DNA of 64,000 bases from positions 907,878-971,877 of the forward strand of contig NZ_CP007203.1 in the NCBI RefSeq assembly GCF_000340565.2, read 5' to 3'. Source of the DNA: Nodularia spumigena CCY9414 (GTDB lineage: Bacteria; Cyanobacteriota; Cyanobacteriia; Cyanobacteriales; Nostocaceae). Below are positions 56,263 through 64,000 of this stretch, piece after piece. Positions within the stretch are counted from its first letter, which is position 1. Every line of letters starts with the position of its first letter. Both the position numbers and the translations under genes were made by a program. The notes beneath the pieces were generated by a model, which was not told the origin of the DNA, searched no databases, and saw only the letters and a program-made list of their open reading frames with translations.

Positions 56263-57648
56263 CTATTCAACCATTTGAGCGCGGGCTGTCACAATTGCTT
56301 GATTCACCTGTGCAAAACCTGTCCCACCGTAACTGTTGCGTGCTGCTACAACTTGACGGGGGGATATTGCTTCATAGATATCTGTGGCGAATGCGGGATG
56401 CAGGTTTTGCCATTCTTCTAAGGTTAAGTCTTTTAACAGTTTACCTGCGGCGATACTGGTTTTGACAACTTTACCGACCAGGTTGTAGGCTTCCCGAAAA
56501 GGGACACCCCTAGCGGCGAGATAATCAGCGACATCTGTCGCATTGGAGAAGTCTTCTTCCACTGCTGCTGCTAAACGCTGGGTACGAAATTCTAAGCCTT
56601 CGCGCAACAATATTGTCATTGCTTCGAGAGAAGCTTTGATGGTGTGAACGCTATCAAATAAACCTTCTTTATCTTCTTGCAGGTCTTTATTGTATGCCAG
56701 GGGTAGCCCTTTCATGATTACCAGCATTGCTTGAAGATGACCAAATACGCGCCCGGTTTTGCCTCGCACCAATTCTGGTACGTCGGGATTTTTCTTTTGG
56801 GGCATAATGCTCGAACCCGTGGCGCAGCTATCTTTGAGGGTGACAAAACGAAATTCTTCAGATGACCAAAGAATGATTTCCTCGGAAAGACGGCTGAGGT
56901 GAACCATGATTAAGCTCGCAGCACAGAGAAATTCAATGGCAAAATCGCGATCGCTTACTCCATCCAAGCTATTAGCATAAATACTCTCAAAATGCAAGAG
57001 TTCGGCTGTGTAATGTCTGTCAATAGGAAAAGTCGTTCCCGCCAATGCACCACACCCCAAAGGCGAAATATTGACTCGGCGGGAAACATCCTCCAGGCGT
57101 TCCCAGTCCCGTTGTGCCATTTGGAAATATGCCAGCAGGTGATGAGCTAAACTCAGGGGTTGGGCGCGTTGGAGGTGAGTATAGCCCGGAATCAGAGTTT
57201 CAACGTGCTGTTCGGCTATATCTAGCAATACGCCTTGAAATTCTCGCAATTGGCTGCGGATTTGTTGAATTTGGTCGCGCAGATAAAGTCTGGTATCAGT
57301 ACCTACTTGATCATTGCGCGATCGCGCGGTATGCAGCTTTTTACCCACATCACCCACAATTTCCGTCAATCGCCGTTCCACAGCAAAATGGACATCCTCC
57401 GCATCAATTCCCGGCTGAAATTTGCCTTGGCGGTATTCAGAGCGAATTTGTTCTAAACCCACCACCAGTTGTTCACCCTCTGCGGGGGAAATAATCCCTG
57501 TGTGAGCCAACATTGTGGCATGAGCTTGAGAACCAGTTAGGTCATATTCGATTAATTCAATATCAAAACCTATACTGGCATTAAAACGAGCGATCGCCGG
57601 ATGCAATGCTGATTCAAATCGTTGACTCCACGTTTGTTCTTTAGTCAT
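56263..57648 (-). CDS. argH: Argininosuccinate lyase
   Basis: A full-length 461-residue fumarase-superfamily enzyme: TAGSRNDQ-type segment [40 protein letters not shown], and the flexible signature loop [20 protein letters not shown]. It cleaves argininosuccinate to arginine and fumarate, the last step of arginine synthesis. The start [11 protein letters not shown] is well placed. Confidence 0.98.
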   Translation of the reverse strand: MTKEQTWSQRFESALHPAIARFNASIGFDIELIEYDLTGSQAHATMLAHTGIISPAEGEQLVVGLEQIRSEYRQGKFQPGIDAEDVHFAVERRLTEIVGDVGKKLHTARSRNDQVGTDTRLYLRDQIQQIRSQLREFQGVLLDIAEQHVETLIPGYTHLQRAQPLSLAHHLLAYFQMAQRDWERLEDVSRRVNISPLGCGALAGTTFPIDRHYTAELLHFESIYANSLDGVSDRDFAIEFLCAASLIMVHLSRLSEEIILWSSEEFRFVTLKDSCATGSSIMPQKKNPDVPELVRGKTGRVFGHLQAMLVIMKGLPLAYNKDLQEDKEGLFDSVHTIKASLEAMTILLREGLEFRTQRLAAAVEEDFSNATDVADYLAARGVPFREAYNLVGKVVKTSIAAGKLLKDLTLEEWQNLHPAFATDIYEAISPRQVVAARNSYGGTGFAQVNQAIVTARAQMVE

Positions 57649-57776
57649 AAATTATTAGGGGAATAGTGAGTGGGAAATGGGGAATAATGATTTAGGAAGA
57701 CACAAGAGGAATTTATCACTCTTCCTTCTCTCTTGTCCCCTACTCCTCACTCCCTACTCCCCACTCCCCACTCATA

Positions 57777-57983
57777 TCAACCGTAACTTGTAAGACCCCG
57801 TAGAACATAACCAACGATCAGACCAATCAACAGCGCCCAGATTTGACCTGTGGTGACAAAGTTATTCCAAGCTTGTTGCATCTGACCTAAAACGTCTGGA
57901 TCGTTAATGTTTTGAGCTAGCATCGTCAGACTTACTGGCAGTTGCCAAACTAACTGAGATATTACACCGCTAAAGTAGTTCAT
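57777..57983 (-). CDS. Small membrane protein of unknown function (68 aa)
   Basis: Sixty-eight residues from MNYFSGVISQLVWQLPVSLT; an extra 23 codons upstream are open but look non-coding. One C-terminal hydrophobic helix (GQIWALLIGLIVGYVLRGLT). It looks like a real cyanobacterial small protein rather than a shadow. Located between argH and larB on the same strand. Confidence 0.6.
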   Translation of the reverse strand: MNYFSGVISQLVWQLPVSLTMLAQNINDPDVLGQMQQAWNNFVTTGQIWALLIGLIVGYVLRGLTSYG

Positions 57984-58095
57984 AACTTGGTAATTTTTGG
58001 GTAATGCACTGCAATGGTTAGTAGGCAGGTGTTTTTTTATCCTGATAAACACTGACTATCTATGGAAATCCTAAGTATAACTTAACTGTAGCCAC

Positions 58096-58884
58096 TCAAG
58101 ATCCAGATGATGCTATCCGTAATTTCTCGGCTGTTCGCAAAATTTGCCCCGCTAAAACAGCAGCACCAAACCCATTATCAATATTCACCACACCCACACC
58201 AGATGCACAGGAGTTGAGCATTGTCAATAGGGGAGCTAAACCGCCAAAACTCGCGCCATAACCGATGCTGGTAGGAACAGCAATCACTGGACAATCTGCC
58301 AAACCAGCCACAACGCTGGGTAAAGCGCCTTCCATTCCAGCCACAACAATCAGAACTGATGATGATGAAATCAGATGGCGATTACTTAGCAAGCGGTGAA
58401 TTCCAGCCACACCGACATCCCAAAGACGCTGTACACGAAAGCCAGAAAGTTCTGCTGTCACAGCCGCCTCTTCTGCTACAGCTAAATCAGCCGTACCAGC
58501 CGAGATAATACCTATTAACCCGCCAATCTTGGGTTCAATGGTAGGGGGAGTAATCGCACAAATTCGCGCCAATTCGTAATACTGCAAATCTGTAATCTTT
58601 GCTTGCAGTGCAGTATAAACTGCTGGTTCAATGCGGGTAGCCATCACCACCGGGTTACGGAGGCGCATCACCTGCATAATTTGAGCAATCTGTACGTCTG
58701 TCTTACCTGGCCCCCAAATTACTTCAGGAAAACCAGTTCTGAGTTCGCGATGGTTGTCTATTTTGGCAAACTCACCTACAGGTTCATAAGCTAAATCTTT
58801 GAGTGAGTCTAACGCCATATCTGGGGTAAGTTTACCATTGGCAACTGCTTGGAGGAGCGATCGCAAATTTTCAGGTTGAGTCAC
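58096..58884 (-). CDS. larB: LarB, pyridinium-3,5-biscarboxylic acid mononucleotide synthase
   Basis: The 262-residue product has the PurE-like core of LarB: IISAGTADLAVAEEAAVTAE, DVGVAGIHRLL, VAGMEGALPSVVAGLADCPV and PTSIGYGASFGGLAPLLTML. LarB carboxylates and hydrolyses nicotinic acid adenine dinucleotide in the synthesis of the nickel-pincer cofactor of lactate racemase-type enzymes. LarC, LarE and LarA genes are not in the window. Confidence 0.92.
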   Translation of the reverse strand: MTQPENLRSLLQAVANGKLTPDMALDSLKDLAYEPVGEFAKIDNHRELRTGFPEVIWGPGKTDVQIAQIMQVMRLRNPVVMATRIEPAVYTALQAKITDLQYYELARICAITPPTIEPKIGGLIGIISAGTADLAVAEEAAVTAELSGFRVQRLWDVGVAGIHRLLSNRHLISSSSVLIVVAGMEGALPSVVAGLADCPVIAVPTSIGYGASFGGLAPLLTMLNSCASGVGVVNIDNGFGAAVLAGQILRTAEKLRIASSGS

Positions 58885-58956
58885 AGTAATTTTAGATGAG
58901 GGGATAGGAAGATGAGGAGGTCAGGAAGTAGAAAATAATGGACAATAGCTATTTAA

Positions 58957-60741
58957 CTACTGGATAACTTTGATTTCATGGATGTTCCAGAATGCGCCTC
59001 CCAAAACCGAATATTTTATATTGTCAAATTTATTCCGCACTGCTGACAATGAATAAGGATTAACCAAGTAAATAAACGGTAAATTTTCCTGGGTAATTTT
59101 TTGGGTTTCGGCATAAATTTCTTTGCGCTTGGCTTCGTCTAATTCCCTGGCGGCTTGAATGTACAATTCACCAATTCTGGCCTCCCAAGGAGCGACTTCC
59201 CAGCCTTCGATGGGCTTTTGTCCGGCTTGGGGTTTTTGGTTAAACATATGTAATCCACCTTCAGGGGCCCAGACATTAGCCCCATTATTCGGTTCTAAAC
59301 CACCAGTTAATCCTAGTAAAGAAGCATCCCAATCCAAAGTATTACTTAGCTTATCTATGTAAGTATTCCATGCCAAGGGAGTGAAATCAACTTGCATCCC
59401 GATTTTGCCTAAATCTTGACTAATTTGCGCTCCCATTGCTTCACGGATTCGATTTCCTGCATTCGTCAGCAAAGTGAAGCGAACCCGGTTATTTTCGGCA
59501 TCTAATAGTTCCCCTTGGGTATTATATTTAAATCCCACTTTTTTTAGCAATTCCTTCGCTTTTTCGGGATTGTAATCATAGGATTTTAGTCCTTCTTCAG
59601 GCGCAAGATAAAAGGGACTCTGGATAGTAATTGGTGAATCTTGAGTTTGACCCAAGCCACGAAAAGTATTATTAATCATGGTTTGGCGGTCAATAGCATA
59701 AGCTACAGCCTGCCGAAATTCCACTGTATTAAACCAACTTGATTTGATGGGATCTACTAGCGGTTTACCATCTCTTCTACCTTTGTTGAGATTAAAGAAA
59801 ACAAAGGATGTCCCAGTCGCTGGTCCCCCATTGTATATTGTGAAATTACCCTGTTTTTCTTGCTTTTTTAACAAAGAAAAGTAATCTGGTGTAACTCCCA
59901 CAGAATCTAAACTACCAGAACGAAATTGTAGCAATGAAGTATCTGTAGATTCGACAATTGGCCATACTATCCGTTCAATATAAGGTTGAGCTTCTCCTTG
60001 TAATCCTTTACGCCAATAGTAGGGGTTGCGCTGGAAAATTACACGTTGACTTGTGTCATAACGCTCTAATTTGTAAGGGCCATTGACAATAATTTCCTCT
60101 ACAGGAGTATCAACGCCCCACTTTGTGAGAAATATTGGCTTACCTTCTTTGTCTTTTGTCTTTATAGATTCTTTGAGGATATGAGCAGGTAAAATTGGTA
60201 TTTCTAGAGACCCTAAAAAGGGTGCAAATGGTTCTGGAGTCGTGAATTTAATCCGTCGATTATCGATTTTTTGTACATTAGGTAATGCGCGACTTTCACC
60301 AATCCTGAGAATATCTCTAGTATCGGTGGGAATGTCTTCGTTGAAGTAAATATCGTTGTAACTAAAAACAACATCATCTACTGTTAACGGTTCGCCATCA
60401 GACCATTTTAAACCCTCTCGTAGGGTAAACACGAACCCCAATTTATCATTGGTAGTTTCCCATGATTTTGCTAAGTTTGGCTCAATTTCACCAGTGATAG
60501 GATTTTGGGTAACTAATCCCTCGTAAGTTAAACTAAAAATATTAGGAACTTCTGAACTGAGGGCATAGTTAAAGGTTTTGGGGTCACTGAGAATGCTGTT
60601 TACTAACTGCGGTACTTGAGCGGCTGTACTTTTAAAATTAGTCGGATTGCAACCTACAATTGTAATGGCTGTAAACGCCATTATACTGATGATTAACCAA
60701 ACACGGTTTATGCGATGAGATTTTTTTTTAGTTAATATCAT
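58957..60741 (-). CDS. ABC transporter substrate-binding lipoprotein (peptide/nickel family 5)
   Basis: A 594-residue protein with a lipoprotein signal (FTAITIVGC-NPT) and the SBP family-5 fold: NIFSLTYEGLVTQNPITGEI, LREGLKWSDGEPLTVDDVVF, and the C-terminal NPYSLSAVRNKFDNIKYS. It would deliver oligopeptides or a similar ligand to an ABC permease, not seen nearby. Its promoter side is close to the TnpB element. Confidence 0.92.
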   Translation of the reverse strand: MILTKKKSHRINRVWLIISIMAFTAITIVGCNPTNFKSTAAQVPQLVNSILSDPKTFNYALSSEVPNIFSLTYEGLVTQNPITGEIEPNLAKSWETTNDKLGFVFTLREGLKWSDGEPLTVDDVVFSYNDIYFNEDIPTDTRDILRIGESRALPNVQKIDNRRIKFTTPEPFAPFLGSLEIPILPAHILKESIKTKDKEGKPIFLTKWGVDTPVEEIIVNGPYKLERYDTSQRVIFQRNPYYWRKGLQGEAQPYIERIVWPIVESTDTSLLQFRSGSLDSVGVTPDYFSLLKKQEKQGNFTIYNGGPATGTSFVFFNLNKGRRDGKPLVDPIKSSWFNTVEFRQAVAYAIDRQTMINNTFRGLGQTQDSPITIQSPFYLAPEEGLKSYDYNPEKAKELLKKVGFKYNTQGELLDAENNRVRFTLLTNAGNRIREAMGAQISQDLGKIGMQVDFTPLAWNTYIDKLSNTLDWDASLLGLTGGLEPNNGANVWAPEGGLHMFNQKPQAGQKPIEGWEVAPWEARIGELYIQAARELDEAKRKEIYAETQKITQENLPFIYLVNPYSLSAVRNKFDNIKYSVLGGAFWNIHEIKVIQ

Positions 60742-60801
60742 AATTTTTCGTTTATTTTCATGAGCTAACCATTAAATCAATTTACCATGAGCCACCGAAT
60801 G

Positions 60802-62198
60802 CCCCTCCCTCAACGAAGTAGGGAGGGGATGAAAGGTGGGTTGAAATCTCCACGTTCTTGAAGCATCGTTTTGCAGAGCAAAACAAGTGAGAGAACAGTG
60901 GAGATTTTAACAATTTCTGTGTTATGATTACGCTAGTGAGTTTAGCGTAAAAATGTTGGTATTTGAAGCAAAACTGGAAGGAATGAACGAGCAGTACGGA
61001 AAGCTGGATGAAGCTATCCGCACTGCTCGTTTTATTCGTAACAGTTGCGTTCGATACTGGATGGACAATAAAGGCATTGGTAAATACGAGTTGAGCGCAT
61101 ATTGCGCTGTGCTTGCTGCTAATCCTGAGTTTCCTTATGCTGCCAAACTCAACTCGATGGCAAGACAGGCTAGTGCTGAAAGAGCGTGGTCTGCAATCGC
61201 TCGATTTTTTGATAATTGCAAAAAAGGTAAGCCAGGTAAAAAGGGATTTCCAAAGTTTAAGAAGCACCAGACACATGGTTCTGTTGAGTACAAAACCTCT
61301 GGATGGAAACTTTCTGATGACCGCAGGTACATCACCTTTACTGACGGATTTAAAGCAGGAACCTTCAAACTTTGGGGAACCCGTGACCTGCATTTCTATC
61401 AACTCAAACAGTTCAAAAGAGTGCGGGTTGTGCGTCGTGCAGACGGCTATTATTGCCAGTTTTGCATTGATCATGAACGAGTAGAAAGGCGAGAACCAAC
61501 GGGTAAAACTATTGGTATTGATGTTGGACTGAACCACTTCTACACCGATAGTAACGGGGAAACAATCGCTAATCCTAGACACCTTCGCAAGAGTGAGAAG
61601 TCTTTGAGACGGCTGCAACGCCGGATGTCTAAGACTAAAAAGGGTTCCCAGAACAGAATTAAGTTGAGAAATAAACTTGCTCGTAAACACCTCAAAGTAA
61701 GTCGCCAGCGTCAAGACTTTGCTGTTAAGACAGCAAGGTGCGTGGTGAGGTCTAACGACCTCGTGGCGTATGAAGATTTGATGGTGCGGAATATGGTCAA
61801 GAATCATCGCTTGGCTAAGTCTATTAGTGACGCTTCGTGGTCGCTGTTTCGTGAATGGGTTGAGTATTTTGGCAAAGTGTTTGGCGTGGTGACAGTTGCA
61901 GTTCCGCCTCACTACACTTCGCAGAATTGCTCTAACTGTGGCGAGGTTGTCAAAAAGACTCTTAGTACCAGAACTCATGTATGTCCTCACTGTGGGCATA
62001 CCCAAGATCGTGACTGGAACGCAGCGCGGAACATATTAGAAAAAGCATTAAGTACGGCGGGTCACGTCGGAACTAACGCCTCTGGAGACATCGACCTCTG
62101 TTTGGGTGGGGAAACTCCTTCAACTAAGTCGGGTCGTGGAAAGAGGAAGCCTAAAGAGCGATCTTTGGAATCCCCACCCTCTACGAAGTAGGGTGGGG
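60802..62198 (+). mobile_element. IS200/IS605-type element carrying tnpB only
   Basis: Near each end is a matching hairpin with the same loop: CCCCTCCCT/AGGGAGGGG at 60802-60828 and CCCCACCCT/AGGGTGGGG at 62172-62198, both with a -acgaagt- loop. Such subterminal hairpins are the TnpA recognition sites of IS605 elements. No tnpA is present, so mobility would need a transposase in trans. Exact outer ends cannot be set from one copy; the right boundary is probably a few bases after 62198. Confidence 0.8.
60953..62191 (+). CDS. tnpB: TnpB RNA-guided endonuclease
   Basis: The 412-residue protein is complete: WED/REC-like N-terminal half with the helix-turn-helix-like KGFPKFKKHQTHGSVEYKTS, and RuvC motifs with Asp in KTIGIDVGLNHFYTDSNG, Glu in LVAYEDLMVRNMVKNH and Asp in DRDWNAARNI. 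The zinc ribbon is CSNCG...CPHCG. TnpB uses an RNA made from the element 3' end, with the guide taken from sequence just outside the right end. All catalytic residues are present, so activity is plausible. Confidence 0.93.
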   Translation: MLVFEAKLEGMNEQYGKLDEAIRTARFIRNSCVRYWMDNKGIGKYELSAYCAVLAANPEFPYAAKLNSMARQASAERAWSAIARFFDNCKKGKPGKKGFPKFKKHQTHGSVEYKTSGWKLSDDRRYITFTDGFKAGTFKLWGTRDLHFYQLKQFKRVRVVRRADGYYCQFCIDHERVERREPTGKTIGIDVGLNHFYTDSNGETIANPRHLRKSEKSLRRLQRRMSKTKKGSQNRIKLRNKLARKHLKVSRQRQDFAVKTARCVVRSNDLVAYEDLMVRNMVKNHRLAKSISDASWSLFREWVEYFGKVFGVVTVAVPPHYTSQNCSNCGEVVKKTLSTRTHVCPHCGHTQDRDWNAARNILEKALSTAGHVGTNASGDIDLCLGGETPSTKSGRGKRKPKERSLESPPSTK

Positions 62199-62204
62199 AG
62201 GATG

Positions 62205-62690
62205 TCAATAATCACTGGCTAGTAATAAAATCACCGCATAAGCACATATACCTTCTTCTCGACCAACGGGACCTAATTTTTCGTTAGTAGTAGCTTTGAT
62301 GCCAATTTGATTTGGTAGTAATTCTAAAACATTCGCTAATTTAGCACGCATTTTTTCAATATGGGGTTTCAATTTGGGGCGTTCTGCTACTACTACCGAG
62401 TCAATATTGCCTATCTGCCAACCTTGCTCCCTAATGAGCTGATGTACTTGAGTTAGTAGCACCAAACTATCAGCCCCAGCCCATTGAGGATCACTAGGGG
62501 GAAAATAATGACCAATATCCCCTAGGGATAATGCCCCCAACATGGCATCCATAATGGCATGAGTTAGGACATCAGCGTCACTATGCCCCAATAAGCCCAA
62601 TTCGTGAGGAATTGAAACTCCACCTAAAATTAAAGGGCGATCGCTCACTAACTTGTGAATATCGTAGCCGTTACCAATCCGAATATTCAT
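62205..62690 (-). CDS. ispF: 2-C-methyl-D-erythritol 2,4-cyclodiphosphate synthase
   Basis: One hundred sixty-one residues from [20 protein letters not shown]; an ATG two codons upstream is created by the adjacent STRR tract and is less likely. Metal ligands are in GYDIHKL and [19 protein letters not shown]. It makes the cyclic diphosphate of the MEP isoprenoid pathway. The 3' end is 6 bp from the TnpB element's right hairpin. Confidence 0.97.
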   Translation of the reverse strand: MNIRIGNGYDIHKLVSDRPLILGGVSIPHELGLLGHSDADVLTHAIMDAMLGALSLGDIGHYFPPSDPQWAGADSLVLLTQVHQLIREQGWQIGNIDSVVVAERPKLKPHIEKMRAKLANVLELLPNQIGIKATTNEKLGPVGREEGICAYAVILLLASDY

Positions 62691-62693
62691 TGT

Positions 62694-62741
62694 CATTGGT
62701 CATTAGTCATTAGTCATTAGTCATTAGTCATTAGTCATTGG
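62694..62741. repeat. STRR heptamers (gtcatta)n upstream of ispF
   Basis: Six or more tandem copies of agtcatt between ispF and trmD, followed by pyrimidine-rich simple repeats (ctccctg, ctcccca) up to the trmD stop. Confidence 0.9.
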
Positions 62742-62795
62742 AAAGTTACCGTCTTCTCCCCCCTGCTCCCTGCTCCCTGCTCCCCTGCCTCTTCC

Positions 62796-63512
<717 letters not shown>

Positions 63513-64000
63513 AGTAATTCGTATTCGAGAACACTAATCTTAAATTTGAATGTCTAGCAAACACCATCAGTCAATGTAGGATAGAACTACAGATAAGTTT
63601 AATCAATAGTGACTAAAAGTACCAGAACTATTGGTTTTAGGTAGGATCAAAAGTTTTTCTAATTACTTAATTTGTGTTTAAATATTGTCACAAGTACATT
63701 TAAATTAATAATCTGACTAAGTTAACAACTTCGGTGGCTGCATAGGCCCAGCCTCAAAAAAAGCGTGTTAAGACCTGATGTCCCTCAATACCAGAGGAAA
63801 ACAGACATTTTTTTCAACGGGGGAAACCCCGCCACACCAAGTGTCAACTCTAGTCTCCCAAGCATTATTTTGCCAGTCTGGAAAAAGTGTAAAGGTGAAA
63901 AACAAGGCGCTGGCTTTGAGGAACAGCAACGGCCGCATGAATATTGAGGCTTCTCCTGAGTCGAAGCTGCGCGAATATGTGGATCAGGCAAGAGGTTAAA
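63513..64000. other. Right-end region, no confident gene
   Basis: AT-rich until about 63730, then a GC-richer block beginning ggtggctgcataggcccagcc with a short hairpin GGGG-AAA-CCCC near 63820. An ORF at 63778-63999 (73 codons, ending SPESKLREYVDQARG) fits that block; the last 20 codons have gene-like composition, but there is no clear ribosome binding site and I recognise no family. It may be a small gene or part of a mobile or RNA element. Confidence 0.35.

Noticed and set aside
60782-62005. A 407-codon minus-strand ORF opposite tnpB
   Set aside because: It is the antisense shadow of a complete TnpB with all catalytic motifs; its translation has no recognisable domain.

Overview
The window is chromosomal DNA of a cyanobacterium, most likely a filamentous heterocyst-forming one (Nostocales). 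The evidence is: RNA polymerase beta' split into rpoC1 and rpoC2; many HIP1 palindromes (GCGATCGC); the heptamer repeats (STRRs) typical of this order; a CpcS-type phycobilin lyase; a CrtD-like carotenoid desaturase; an adjacent pair of flavodiiron genes; and tandem Ser/Thr kinases. The species cannot be fixed from the sequence.

Layout. 1-5.3 kb is accessory: an IscB (RNA-guided nuclease) remnant at the edge, a Panacea-domain protein, a small antitoxin-like ORF, and a putative restriction endonuclease followed by a frameshifted adenine methyltransferase. 5.5-17.4 kb holds crtD, an M16 peptidase, a fructosamine kinase, a 2OG oxygenase, a large repeat-rich membrane protein, hslO, a broken usp gene and hisD. 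18.4-30 kb is the rpsT-tatD-rpoB-rpoC1-rpoC2 block. 30.3-36.6 kb has two small genes and three tandem kinase genes, two of which share a near-identical kinase half but have different C-terminal domains. 36.6-41 kb, on the minus strand, is the cluster rplS - tRNA-Trp - secE - nusG - rplK - rplA - rplJ - rplL. 41.2-52 kb holds a truncated glycosyltransferase, an RND efflux pair, a CpcS lyase, a broken PEP-CTERM gene and flv1/flv3. 52-63.5 kb holds coaX, a 236-bp tandem array, a hydrolase, a Nudix gene, argH, larB, a peptide-binding lipoprotein, a TnpB element, ispF and trmD.

The most notable structure is a family of four apparently identical 293-bp elements (798-1090, 5546-5838, 17937-18229, 47971-48263). 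They have no ORF, no terminal inverted repeat and no target duplication, but several hairpins. The uninterrupted site can be rebuilt for each copy, and in three cases this restores a reading frame: Panacea protein, CrtD, and a PEP-CTERM protein. Each insertion joins after GAG, read on the minus strand. The element start supplies stop codons in all three frames, so two unrelated proteins now share the same five-residue C-terminus. With an IscB remnant 167 bp from copy A in the same orientation, the best interpretation is a non-autonomous, HEARO/omega-RNA-like IscB-associated element whose flanking gene ends would act as guides. The omega-RNA identity is inference; the insertions and rebuilt sites are read directly.

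A wider theme is that mobile and simple repeats rewrite gene ends here: the 293-bp element (crtD, Panacea, PEP-CTERM gene), heptamer repeats (glycosyltransferase, trmD, rplK border, M16 peptidase interior), a MITE (usp 5' end), and tandem duplication of the convergent coaX/hydrolase 3' ends.
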